DNA of 8,972 bases. Origin: Sphingopyxis sp. (GTDB taxonomy: Bacteria > Pseudomonadota > Alphaproteobacteria > Sphingomonadales > Sphingomonadaceae). The stretch spans positions 1 through 8,972 of the forward strand of contig JACEST010000079.1 in the NCBI GenBank assembly GCA_013911715.1. Reading direction: 5' to 3'. Position numbers and translations under genes: made by a program. The notes under the pieces were generated by a model, which ran no database searches, was not told where the DNA came from, and saw only the letters and a program-made list of their open reading frames with translations. Positions within the stretch are counted from its first letter, which is position 1; every line of letters starts with the position of its first letter. Shown piece by piece: positions 1 to 6,076 of this stretch.

Positions 1-1658
1 GCGCCATCCTGCCGCTGCCCGCCGGTGCGGCGGGCATCCGTAGCTATCATGGCCGCCACAATGCCGAGCTGCAGCAAGCCGACGAGGCCATGCCTGGGCA
101 AATCTGGCGACGGACGTCGCGTCGCGGGCTGACGGGGCATGGCGGCCCGCCGGGGCTGTTCGTGCGCGATGGCCAGTCGGGCGGCGTGTGGGCGGTGCAG
201 CTGGCCTGGTCGGGCGATAGTGATCTGAGTGTCGAAGCCGATGACGAGGGGGGGTATATCCTGTCCGCAGGCCCCGCGCTGGCGCCGGGCGAGCTGGTGC
301 TGGCGCCGCAAGAAAGCTGGACCGCCCCCGATCTCATCGCGACATATGCGCCCGCAGGCATGAACGATGCCAGCGCCAATTTCCACGCCGCCATCCGCGC
401 CCGCCTGAAATGGCCGGGCGGCGCGATGCGGCCTCGCCCTGTGCATTTCAACAGTTGGGAGGCCTGCTATTTTGCGCATGACGAGGATGTCATGGCCGGT
501 CTGGTCGAGCGCGCCGCCGCCTTGGGTTGCGAACGTTTCGTGCTCGACGATGGCTGGTTCAAGGGCCGCGGCGATGACCGCGCGGGGCTCGGCGACTGGA
601 CCGTCGATGCCGACAAATATCCGCATGGGCTGGGACGACTGGCGCAGCGCGTCATCGACCTTGGCATGGAATTCGGATTGTGGGTCGAACCCGAAATGGT
701 CAACCCCGACAGCGATTTGTACCGCGCGCACCCTGATTGGGCGCTGGCAGTGGCGGGGGTCGCGCCGCCCTCTGCGCGGAACCAGCTGGTGCTCGATATG
801 GCGCGGACGGACGTGCGCGACCATCTGTTCGCGGCGCTCGATGCCTTGCTAACCAATTTGCCGATTGCCTATTTGAAGTGGGATCACAACCGCGACCTGT
901 CGCCCAACATTCGCGGCGCGGCGCAGGTTGCTGGCACTTATGCCCTGCTGGCGCGGCTGCGCGCGGCGCATCCGCGTGTAGAGATTGAAAGCTGTGCGGG
1001 CGGCGGCGGGCGCATCGATGCTGGCATTGCGGCCTACACCCACCGCTTCTGGACCAGCGACAATATCGACGCGCTCAGCCGCGTTGGCATCGAGCGCGGC
1101 TTTCTGGCCTTCATGCCACCCGAACTGATGGGCAGCCATGTCGGCGCGAGCCCGGCGCATGCGACGGGGCGCAGCCAGCGTCTGGGGTTTCGCGCCAGTG
1201 TGGCCGTGACCGGGCATCTTGGCGTGGAACTTGATCCCGCGACGCTAAACGATGCTGATCGGGCCGAACTGGCCGACTGGATTGGCTTTTACAAGGATTG
1301 GCGCGACCTGCTCCACGGCGGGCAGGTGTGGCTGGGCGATGGCGGCGACGGGCTCGTGTGGCAGGCGCACGGAATGCGCGAGCGTTTCTTGTTGTTCGCC
1401 TACCAATGCTCGCCACCGATGCGTCGTCGTCCGCAGCCGCTGCGGCTGCCCTTTCTGGATGATGCGCCGCGCGCTGTTTCGCTGCTGCGTGGCAATGGCA
1501 TGGGCGGGCCCTATCATATTCCGCCCCCATCGCTGTTCGCCTCGATGCAGGCCGCGGCGCAGCGCTTCGCTGGCAGTTGGCTGCGTCATTCCGGGCTGCC
1601 CCTGCCGCCGCTGCGCGCTGAAGGTGTCGCAATTTTTTTGGTCGAGACAGAGAAATAA
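1..1658 (+). CDS. Alpha-galactosidase, GH36 family (5' end missing)
   Basis: Hydrolyses terminal alpha-1,6-linked galactose (melibiose, raffinose-type sugars) with retention of configuration. The reading frame is open to the left edge (first full codon at 3-5) and 551 codons are visible; family members are near 700 residues, so about a quarter, the N-terminal beta-sandwich, lies outside. Family blocks in order: LPLPAG and a GRH block at the edge, HFNSWEACYF at 446-475, the LDDGWF block near 541-560, GLWVEPEMVNPDSDLYRAHPDW at about 675-740, and YLKWDHNR with the nucleophile Asp at codon 882-884. ESCAGGGGRID follows with the acid/base Asp at codon 1017-1019, then WTSDN and PPELMGSHVG. The C-terminal beta domain ends at 1656-1658. 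No signal peptide can be judged because the start is missing; GH36 enzymes of this type are often cytoplasmic. The next gene's promoter begins 11 nt after its stop and no terminator is visible between them. The GH36 assignment is secure; exact substrate is inferred. Confidence 0.95.
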   Translation, partial: AILPLPAGAAGIRSYHGRHNAELQQADEAMPGQIWRRTSRRGLTGHGGPPGLFVRDGQSGGVWAVQLAWSGDSDLSVEADDEGGYILSAGPALAPGELVLAPQESWTAPDLIATYAPAGMNDASANFHAAIRARLKWPGGAMRPRPVHFNSWEACYFAHDEDVMAGLVERAAALGCERFVLDDGWFKGRGDDRAGLGDWTVDADKYPHGLGRLAQRVIDLGMEFGLWVEPEMVNPDSDLYRAHPDWALAVAGVAPPSARNQLVLDMARTDVRDHLFAALDALLTNLPIAYLKWDHNRDLSPNIRGAAQVAGTYALLARLRAAHPRVEIESCAGGGGRIDAGIAAYTHRFWTSDNIDALSRVGIERGFLAFMPPELMGSHVGASPAHATGRSQRLGFRASVAVTGHLGVELDPATLNDADRAELADWIGFYKDWRDLLHGGQVWLGDGGDGLVWQAHGMRERFLLFAYQCSPPMRRRPQPLRLPFLDDAPRAVSLLRGNGMGGPYHIPPPSLFASMQAAAQRFAGSWLRHSGLPLPPLRAEGVAIFLVETEK

Positions 1659-1668
1659 TCGGTCGGCT

Positions 1669-1694
1669 GTAACCAGATCAAAGGCGGTCGCGAA
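1669..1694 (+). promoter_or_regulatory. Sigma-F (ECF) promoter of the buf operon
   Basis: GTAACC at 1669-1674 and CGAA at 1691-1694 are separated by exactly 16 nt. This is the GTAACC-N16-CGAA pattern I recall for SigF-dependent promoters in Caulobacter crescentus. A start a few bases past 1694 would give a 5' leader of about 45-50 nt before bufA. The operon encodes SigF itself at 4076-4597, so the promoter would be autoregulated. The match is seen in the sequence; function is inferred. Confidence 0.8.
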
Positions 1695-1748
1695 CTGCTT
1701 GTCGATGTCATCCCCCGATGCATCGCACATTTTTCGGGAGTTAAACCT

Positions 1749-2042
1749 ATGAACACTGTCACCAAAGTATCGCTTGCCGCTTCGGCGCTGCTCGGCCTTG
1801 CCGCTGTTGCCGCTACGACCCCTGCCGTCGCCCAGGAAGGCGCCAAGGAAAAATGCTTCGGCGTTTCGCTGAAGGGCAAGAATGATTGCGCCGCAGGTCC
1901 GGGCACCAGCTGCGCCGGCACGTCGACCACCGACTATCAGGGCAATGCCTGGAAATATGTTGCCAAGGGCCAATGCGAGAAAATGGGCGGATCGCTCGCC
2001 GCGCGTGCGGGCAACGCCAAGCCGGTCCCCAAGAAGGGCTAA
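1749..2042 (+). CDS. bufA1: Bufferin precursor peptide (DUF2282, BufA1/GigP type)
   Basis: Precursor of a secreted, ribosomally made metallophore that binds copper in the periplasm. The 97-residue product has a Sec signal (Lys6, hydrophobic stretch about 8-22, cleavage after AVA at 26-28) and a mature part with exactly four cysteines at 36, 47, 55 and 76. They sit in the family pattern EKCFGV, GKNDCAAG, SCAG and GQCEKMGG. In this RiPP family the signal peptide takes the place of a leader, and cysteines are reported to become thiooxazole heterocycles; the central pair, here Cys47 and Cys55, is the likely site with Cys36/Cys76 left for a disulfide. The C-terminus is short and lysine-rich (KPVPKKG). 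The ATG at 1749 has a good ribosome binding site, GGGAG at 1736-1740, the best in the operon and fitting for a product needed in excess. It is followed after 9 nt by the modifying enzyme. Identification is strong; the modification is by analogy. Confidence 0.93.
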   Translation: MNTVTKVSLAASALLGLAAVAATTPAVAQEGAKEKCFGVSLKGKNDCAAGPGTSCAGTSTTDYQGNAWKYVAKGQCEKMGGSLAARAGNAKPVPKKG

Positions 2043-2051
2043 GCATCTAAC

Positions 2052-2918
2052 GTGCTAACCGCCTTGCCCCTGACTCTGCCATCCCGCGCCGGTATAGGTC
2101 TGAAATCAGACCATTATGCCGCGCTGCTGGCAGCCGTCGGGGCCGGGTGCGGACCCGCCTGGGCCGAAGTTCACCCCCAGAACTATTTCGGCGCAGGCGG
2201 GTCACCGCACCGCTGGCTGACTGCGGTGGCCGATGTGCTGCCGCTCAGCTTTCATTCGGTCGGTCTGTCCCTGGGATCGGCGGCAGGCGTTGATGGCCAC
2301 GAACTGGATCAACTCGCTGCCTTGTGCGATCGCTATCAGCCCGCGCAGGTCTCCGACCATTTGAGCTGGAGCAATGGCGCCGGCGAATATTTCCCCGATC
2401 TTTTGCCTATCCCCTATAGCCACGCCGCGTTGGCGCATTTTGCCGATCAGGTCGAGCGTGTGCAGGACCGGCTGGGCCGTGCCATGCTGATCGAAAACCC
2501 CTCGCGCTATATTGCGCTGGCAGGGGATGATTATGCCGAGGCTGAATTTCTGAACCTGCTGTGCCGCCGCGCCGGTTGCGGGCTGTTGCTCGACGTCAAC
2601 AATATTGATGTGTCGGCGCACAATCTGGACGGCGATGCTGCGTTGTGGCTTGACGCTGTCGATGCGGCGCTGGTCGGCGAAATCCATATTGCGGGCCATG
2701 CGCGCAAAGCCGATGACGACGGCGTTGTCATTGCCATCGACGACCACGGATCGGAGGTTCGCGACAGTTGCTGGGCTTTGCTCGACCGCTTTCTGGACCG
2801 TGCCGGGCCGCGCCCGATATTGGTCGAATGGGACAGTAATGTCCCTGCGTTCGACGTGCTGATGCGCGAAGCTGGCCGTGCCGATGTCGCGCTCGACGCG
2901 TTGACTGTAAATGCTTGA
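2052..2918 (+). CDS. bufB: DUF692 multinuclear iron oxidative enzyme (MNIO) BufB
   Basis: TIM-barrel iron enzyme that, with BufC, oxidatively modifies cysteines of the BufA precursor in the cytoplasm before export. Length of 288 residues is normal. Family motifs run through the protein: GIGLKSDHY (14-22), EVHPQNYFG (39-47), FHSVGLSLGSA (67-77), SDHLSW (101-106), DLLPIPYS (116-123), IENPSRYI (147-154), LLLDVNNIDVSAHN (178-191), GEIHIAGHA (209-217), IDDHG (229-233) and VEWDSNVP (258-265). By comparison with the family, likely metal ligands are among His68, His103, Glu148, Asp181, His212, His216, Asp231/His232 and Glu259. The start is GTG at 2052; the first family block begins at residue 14, which rules out later ATGs. 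The nearest purine-rich site (AAGAAGGG, 2031-2038) is about 13 nt away, so initiation probably depends on coupling to bufA. Gln43 stands where many relatives have Glu before NYFG. Confidence 0.93.
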   Translation: MLTALPLTLPSRAGIGLKSDHYAALLAAVGAGCGPAWAEVHPQNYFGAGGSPHRWLTAVADVLPLSFHSVGLSLGSAAGVDGHELDQLAALCDRYQPAQVSDHLSWSNGAGEYFPDLLPIPYSHAALAHFADQVERVQDRLGRAMLIENPSRYIALAGDDYAEAEFLNLLCRRAGCGLLLDVNNIDVSAHNLDGDAALWLDAVDAALVGEIHIAGHARKADDDGVVIAIDDHGSEVRDSCWALLDRFLDRAGPRPILVEWDSNVPAFDVLMREAGRADVALDALTVNA

Positions 2919-3633
2919 CGCGGTTCAGACCAGTTGGGCCAAGGCGCTGCTGCACGGGCCAGCGCATGTGCCGTGGCACGCCTTTGCCGCCGACCAGGAT
3001 GCTATCGTCCGCGCCATGAAAATCCACGCCAACACCGTCAGCCACGCGCGGCTGGTGGCTTTGGAAGACAGCTATACACGGACCCGCAGCCATGTCGGCG
3101 ACGGGGCGTTCAATCAATTGTCGCGGCGCTATCTTGATGGTGGGCACGCCGCCGGCTTGCGCCACAGCCAAATTGGCGCGGCCTTCCCCGAATTTCTGGC
3201 CGAAACGGCAGGTCTTGCAGCGCTGGCGACGCTGGCTGCGGCTGAGCGCGCGTGGCTCTCGGCCTATCATGCCGCTGATGCCGCGCCGCTGCGGCTGGCC
3301 GATCTTGCGGCGCTGGACGCTGGCGACATGATGCAAATGACGGTCGTGCGCCACCCGGCGGCGGCGGCGGTGCAATTTGCGCCGCGCCTTGCCCGCAGCT
3401 TTGATGAAGCTTTGCCCGCCGACGCGCAATTGGCGCTGATCACCCGACCTGCCGTCGATGTCCAAGTCCTGGCCATCGATGCGGCGACGGCGGCATTGCT
3501 GCCGTCGCGCGCGGATGTAACCAAATTGGGTGCTCTGCTCGAACAAGCAGGAGAGGATGGTGCAACTGCCGTTGCACAATTGATGGAAGCGGGCGCATTC
3601 TGCGCCGCCGACACACTGGGGAGGCAATTGTGA
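2911..3633 (+). CDS. bufC: DUF2063 protein, MNIO partner BufC
   Basis: Partner of the DUF692 enzyme; in characterised bufferin systems it is needed with BufB and is thought to bring the precursor to the enzyme. Pfam labels the N-terminal half a putative DNA-binding domain, but a role in RiPP recognition is now favoured. The 240-residue product shows the DUF2063 landmarks: an N-terminal helix, IHANTVSHARLVALEDSY (38-55), VGDGAFNQLSRRYL (62-75), a Ser/Gln stretch, then AAFPEFLAE (90-98). It ends in a helical segment with a winged-helix-like pattern (TKLGALLEQAGEDG, then ATAVAQLMEAGAF). The ATG at 2911 overlaps the end of bufB by 8 nt, indicating translational coupling. No signal peptide or membrane segment is seen, as expected for a cytoplasmic partner. 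Family assignment is firm; the molecular role is from related systems. Confidence 0.88.
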   Translation: MLDAVQTSWAKALLHGPAHVPWHAFAADQDAIVRAMKIHANTVSHARLVALEDSYTRTRSHVGDGAFNQLSRRYLDGGHAAGLRHSQIGAAFPEFLAETAGLAALATLAAAERAWLSAYHAADAAPLRLADLAALDAGDMMQMTVVRHPAAAAVQFAPRLARSFDEALPADAQLALITRPAVDVQVLAIDAATAALLPSRADVTKLGALLEQAGEDGATAVAQLMEAGAFCAADTLGRQL

Positions 3634-4079
3634 GGCATTATTGGTCCAAATTTACGACGCTGGCTGGGTCGCAGTGGGCAGAGGCGCTGACCTTGCTGCT
3701 GGCGCGTGTTTCGCTGGCGGGTATCTTCTGGCGCTCGGGTCGCACCAAGGTAGAAGAAGGCAGCTGGCTGTCGGTCAGCGAAACGACATTCTTTCTGTTC
3801 GAAGAAGAGTATAAGGGCGTTCCGCTGCCGACCGAACTCGCTGCCTATATGGCGACCTATGCCGAACATCTTTTCCCCATCCTGCTGGTGCTGGGCCTGG
3901 CCACGCGGCTGTCGGCGCTGGCGCTGATCGGGATGACGCTGGTGATCCAGTTTTTTGTCTTTCCCGAAGCCTGGTGGGCAGTCCACAGCTTGTGGGTAGC
4001 ACTGGGTGCAATATTGGTGGTGCGCGGGGCCGGAATTATTTCGGCTGACCATCTCCTTGCACGCAGCGTGCAAAAGTGA
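3630..4079 (+). CDS. bufD: DoxX-family membrane protein BufD (GigT type)
   Basis: Small inner-membrane protein of the DoxX family that accompanies DUF2282/DUF692/DUF2063 genes in gig/bufferin operons; its job there is unsettled. The 149-residue chain has four predicted membrane helices at about 19-34, 75-92, 94-112 and 117-134. A conserved loop (GRTKVEEGSWLSVSETTFF, about 37-55) and the YAEHLFPILLVLGLATRLSAL block (77-97) are typical of this subgroup. The start is GTG at 3630, sharing GTGA with the stop of bufC (4-nt overlap), and a good ribosome binding site GGGGAGG lies at 3617-3623. Its stop shares GTGA with the start of sigF. A role in transporting or handling the mature peptide, or in redox protection, is inference only. 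Confidence 0.88.
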   Translation: MRHYWSKFTTLAGSQWAEALTLLLARVSLAGIFWRSGRTKVEEGSWLSVSETTFFLFEEEYKGVPLPTELAAYMATYAEHLFPILLVLGLATRLSALALIGMTLVIQFFVFPEAWWAVHSLWVALGAILVVRGAGIISADHLLARSVQK

Positions 4080-4597
4080 GGGCCGATGATGTCACGCTGG
4101 CGCAGTTGATGCGGGCGTCGCAGGGCGGTGACCGCGCGGCCTATCGCGCATTGCTGAACGAATGCCAGCGCTGGCTGGCGGGCTATTTCCGCCGCCGCAT
4201 CGCGCCGCACCTGGTCGATGATTTGATCCAGGAAACCTTGGTATCACTGCACCGCAAGCGCGCCAGTTGGGACGGCGACCGCGCCTTCCTGCCGTGGCTG
4301 GCGGCGATTGCCCGTTACCGCTGGATCGACATGCTGCGACGCCAGCGTGAGAGCGATGAGCTTGACGATGATTTCGGCGCCGTAGGCCCCGAGGATGAAG
4401 CCGTCCACGCCCGGCTCAGCCTTGGTCGTCTGCTGGTGCAGCTGCCGGCGGGGCAGGCGCAGGCCATTTCGCTTGTCAAAATCGAAGGTGCCTCGATTGC
4501 CGAGGCGGCGCGTATCACCGGCCAAACCGAATCGCTGGTCAAGGTCAATATCCACCGCGGGCTGAAGCGACTCGCTCAATTGGTTGAAAGTGAATGA
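4076..4597 (+). CDS. sigF: ECF sigma factor, SigF type (heavy-metal response)
   Basis: Extracytoplasmic-function sigma factor expected to transcribe this operon, released when the membrane protein encoded next to it senses metal. The 173 residues split into region 2 (about 10-90, with DDLIQETLVSLHRKR at 48-62 and LPWLAAIARYRWIDMLRRQ at 72-90), an acidic linker (about 92-108), and region 4. Region 4 covers about 116-171, with a helix-turn-helix around EGASIAEAARITGQTESLVKV followed by HRGLKRLAQ. The pairing with a DUF1109 anti-sigma factor is that of the ECF16-type group, which includes Caulobacter SigF. The start is GTG at 4076, overlapping the bufD stop by 4 nt; an out-of-frame ATG at 4086 cannot be used. 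No good ribosome binding site precedes it, so it should be made at a low level through coupling. The matching promoter lies at 1669-1694. Confidence 0.92.
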   Translation: MRADDVTLAQLMRASQGGDRAAYRALLNECQRWLAGYFRRRIAPHLVDDLIQETLVSLHRKRASWDGDRAFLPWLAAIARYRWIDMLRRQRESDELDDDFGAVGPEDEAVHARLSLGRLLVQLPAGQAQAISLVKIEGASIAEAARITGQTESLVKVNIHRGLKRLAQLVESE

Positions 4598-5250
4598 TAA
4601 CAATTCCAAATCCTCGTCTCGACCGGCTGATTGACGGCCTGACCGAAGACCTCGCGCCGGTTACTCGGCAACGCCAGGCGCATGGGGTTAATATCGTGCT
4701 CGCCGCTTGGACTATCGGTGCCGCTGCGCTGCTGATAGTCATGGGACTGCGCCATGATTGGAACTCGGGCATGTTCGAACCATCGGCGTTGCTCCAGATT
4801 TTCTGGTCAGCGGCGCTGGGCCTTGTCGCTATTTGGTTCGCCGTGCGCATGGCGATGCCGGGCGTAGGCCGCGATCATGGCGGTTGGCGCTGGGCGGCGG
4901 CGGTTGCTGCAACCGTACCGCTTGCCGCGATTGTAGCATTGATGGCAGCATCATCGCTGCGCTGGGCGCAGTCCTATCCTGACGCCGGAATGGAATGTTT
5001 GTGGAAGGGCATGTTGGCCGGATCGATGGTCGCCGCCGCGCTGACGCTGTGGCTGCGCCAGGGTGCGCCATCATCACCCGAGCGGGCGGGTTTGGTCACC
5101 GGTATCGCTGCTGGGGCGACCGGAGTGACCGTCGTCGCGCTCCACTGCCCCCTGGATGCATTGATGCATGTTGGCATTTGGCACGGAGCCACGATTATGT
5201 TGGCGGCGCTGATTGGCCGGATCGCGCTGCCTCCGCTGCTGCGCTGGTAA
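4594..5250 (+). CDS. nrsF: DUF1109 anti-sigma factor, NrsF type
   Basis: Inner-membrane anti-sigma factor that holds SigF inactive until metal stress. The 218-residue product has a short cytoplasmic N-terminus (about 1-31, predicted SigF-binding part) and six membrane segments near 33-51, 67-86, 99-120, 136-152, 165-184 and 196-214. It has only two cysteines, Cys135 (GMECL) and Cys185 (ALHCPLDALMHVGIWHG, with nearby His192 and His197). They are 50 residues apart, the same spacing as the two conserved cysteines I recall (131 and 181) as essential for metal response in Caulobacter NrsF. The ATG at 4594 shares ATGA with the stop of sigF, so sigma and anti-sigma are translationally coupled. It is the last gene of the operon; no intrinsic terminator follows. 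Confidence 0.9.
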   Translation: MITIPNPRLDRLIDGLTEDLAPVTRQRQAHGVNIVLAAWTIGAAALLIVMGLRHDWNSGMFEPSALLQIFWSAALGLVAIWFAVRMAMPGVGRDHGGWRWAAAVAATVPLAAIVALMAASSLRWAQSYPDAGMECLWKGMLAGSMVAAALTLWLRQGAPSSPERAGLVTGIAAGATGVTVVALHCPLDALMHVGIWHGATIMLAALIGRIALPPLLRW

Positions 5251-5263
5251 AGGGTGGACAGCT

Positions 5264-5292
5264 TTGCCTCGCTTGTGTATTAGTAATGCAAT
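5264..5292 (+). promoter_or_regulatory. Possible housekeeping promoter of the GIN gene pair
   Basis: TTGCCT at 5264-5269 and TGCAAT at 5287-5292, 17 nt apart, are a fair but not strong match to -35 and -10 elements. If used, transcription would start near 5299, inside the right arm of the inverted repeat at 5267-5304, giving a very short leader. The -10 element would lie within the palindrome, so a bound repressor would block it. Based on pattern only. Confidence 0.35.
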
Positions 5293-5304
5293 ACACAAGC
5301 GAGG
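5267..5304. repeat. Perfect 14-bp inverted repeat, operator or RBS-masking hairpin
   Basis: CCTCGCTTGTGTAT at 5267-5280 and ATACACAAGCGAGG at 5291-5304 are exact reverse complements around a 10-nt loop (TAGTAATGCA). The right arm ends in GAGG, part of the GAGGAG ribosome binding site (5301-5306) of the gene starting at 5314. As DNA it resembles an operator; its core TGTGTA...TACACA with 12 nt between is close to the sites bound by YtrA-type GntR repressors as I recall them. As RNA it would hide the ribosome binding site in any transcript reading through from nrsF. There is no T-run after it, so it is not a Rho-independent terminator. The repeat is certain; its function is open. Confidence 0.85.
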
Positions 5305-5313
5305 AGATGCCCC

Positions 5314-6045
5314 ATGTCCACCACAAGATTAGTCGCCCCCATAATGGCCTTCGCCCTGTTGTCGGCCTGCGGGCTCGACGATGACAAGGGCAGCGTCGCC
5401 GCCAAAACCGGCCCTGACGGCAGCCGGAGCTTTGCTGCGGCCGACTTCACCGGGGTCGAACTGGCGGGATCCGACAATGTCGTGGTGACGCGCGGCAATA
5501 CTTTTTCGGTGGTCGCCAACGGGCCACAGGACATCCTAGACAAGTTGGAAGTTCAGGTCAGCAACGGCGTTCTGGTCATCAGCCGCGAATCGCAGATGAT
5601 GAACTGGGGCAGCGGCAAGAACGCAACCATCGCCGTGACGCTGCCGCAGCTCGACAAGGCCGAACTCAGCGGCTCGGGCGAGATGAATGTCGATGCTGCA
5701 TCGGGTGATGCAGTCGATGTGGTGTTGTCGGGTTCAGGCAATCTTGAAATTGCAACCGTGACCAGCAAAACGCTCGATGTATCGCTCGCGGGGTCGGGCG
5801 ATCTTACCATCAAGAGCGGCAAAGCCGACCGCGGCGACATTGCGCTGGCGGGGTCGGGCGACGTCGATGTCAAGGGCGTGACTCTGACTGCTGCCGATAT
5901 CAGCATCGCTGGTTCGGGCGATATCGACGCGACCGCCACCGGCACTGCCGATGTCGCGCTGGTCGGGTCGGGCGACGTCCGACTTGGCGGCGGCGCAAAA
6001 TGTGATAGCAGCGAGCTGGGATCGGGCAAGGTCAGCTGCAGCTGA
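5314..6045 (+). CDS. GIN-domain (DUF2807) lipoprotein, beta-helix repeats
   Basis: Predicted envelope lipoprotein of 243 residues. The N-terminus carries a lipoprotein signal with lipobox LSAC (Cys19); the next residue is Gly, with no Asp retention signal, so outer-membrane sorting is likely. After a short Asp-rich linker comes the DUF2807 head (DFTGVELAGSDNVVVT, then FSVVANGPQDILDKLEVQV and a LVISRES strand). It is followed by a right-handed beta-helix whose rungs repeat GSG at the same turn; six copies lie 20, 20, 20, 20 and 18 residues apart. The chain closes with two cysteines in AKCDSSELGSGKVSCS, likely a disulfide cap. The ATG at 5314 has a good ribosome binding site, GAGGAG at 5301-5306. 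Function of this family is unknown; adhesion, surface binding or envelope-stress roles are guesses. It lies 63 nt after nrsF with its own likely promoter and operator, and a paralog follows after 31 nt. Confidence 0.88.
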   Translation: MSTTRLVAPIMAFALLSACGLDDDKGSVAAKTGPDGSRSFAAADFTGVELAGSDNVVVTRGNTFSVVANGPQDILDKLEVQVSNGVLVISRESQMMNWGSGKNATIAVTLPQLDKAELSGSGEMNVDAASGDAVDVVLSGSGNLEIATVTSKTLDVSLAGSGDLTIKSGKADRGDIALAGSGDVDVKGVTLTAADISIAGSGDIDATATGTADVALVGSGDVRLGGGAKCDSSELGSGKVSCS

Positions 6046-6051
6046 GCCCCT

Positions 6052-6071
6052 GCTCCCCTTATGATGGGAGC
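6052..6071 (+). promoter_or_regulatory. Small hairpin over the RBS of the second GIN gene
   Basis: GCTCCC (6052-6057) and GGGAGC (6066-6071) form a perfect 6-bp stem with an 8-nt loop in the 31-nt gap between the two GIN genes. The right arm contains GGGAG, the ribosome binding site for the ATG at 6077. There is no T-tract, so it is not a terminator. It may damp translation of the second gene unless ribosomes from the first gene open it. The stem is short and could be chance. Confidence 0.4.
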
Positions 6072-6076
6072 GCAGC

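Noticed and set aside
1111..1973. Long open frames on the minus strand opposite the alpha-galactosidase and bufA
   Set aside because: They lie fully opposite secure genes, show no recognisable family and have the low-complexity Arg/Ala look of shadow frames in GC-rich DNA.
4659..4664. GTAACC on the minus strand inside nrsF as a sigma-F -35 element
   Set aside because: No CGAA follows at 16 or 17 nt, and it points antisense into the operon.
5267..5304. Inverted repeat as a Rho-independent terminator of the buf operon
   Set aside because: The stem is strong but is followed by GAGATGCCCC rather than a T-run, and it includes the ribosome binding site of the next gene.
5286..5384. Small open frame starting at an ATG in the palindrome loop
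   Set aside because: It has no ribosome binding site, overlaps the start of the GIN lipoprotein in another frame, and its product has no recognisable feature.
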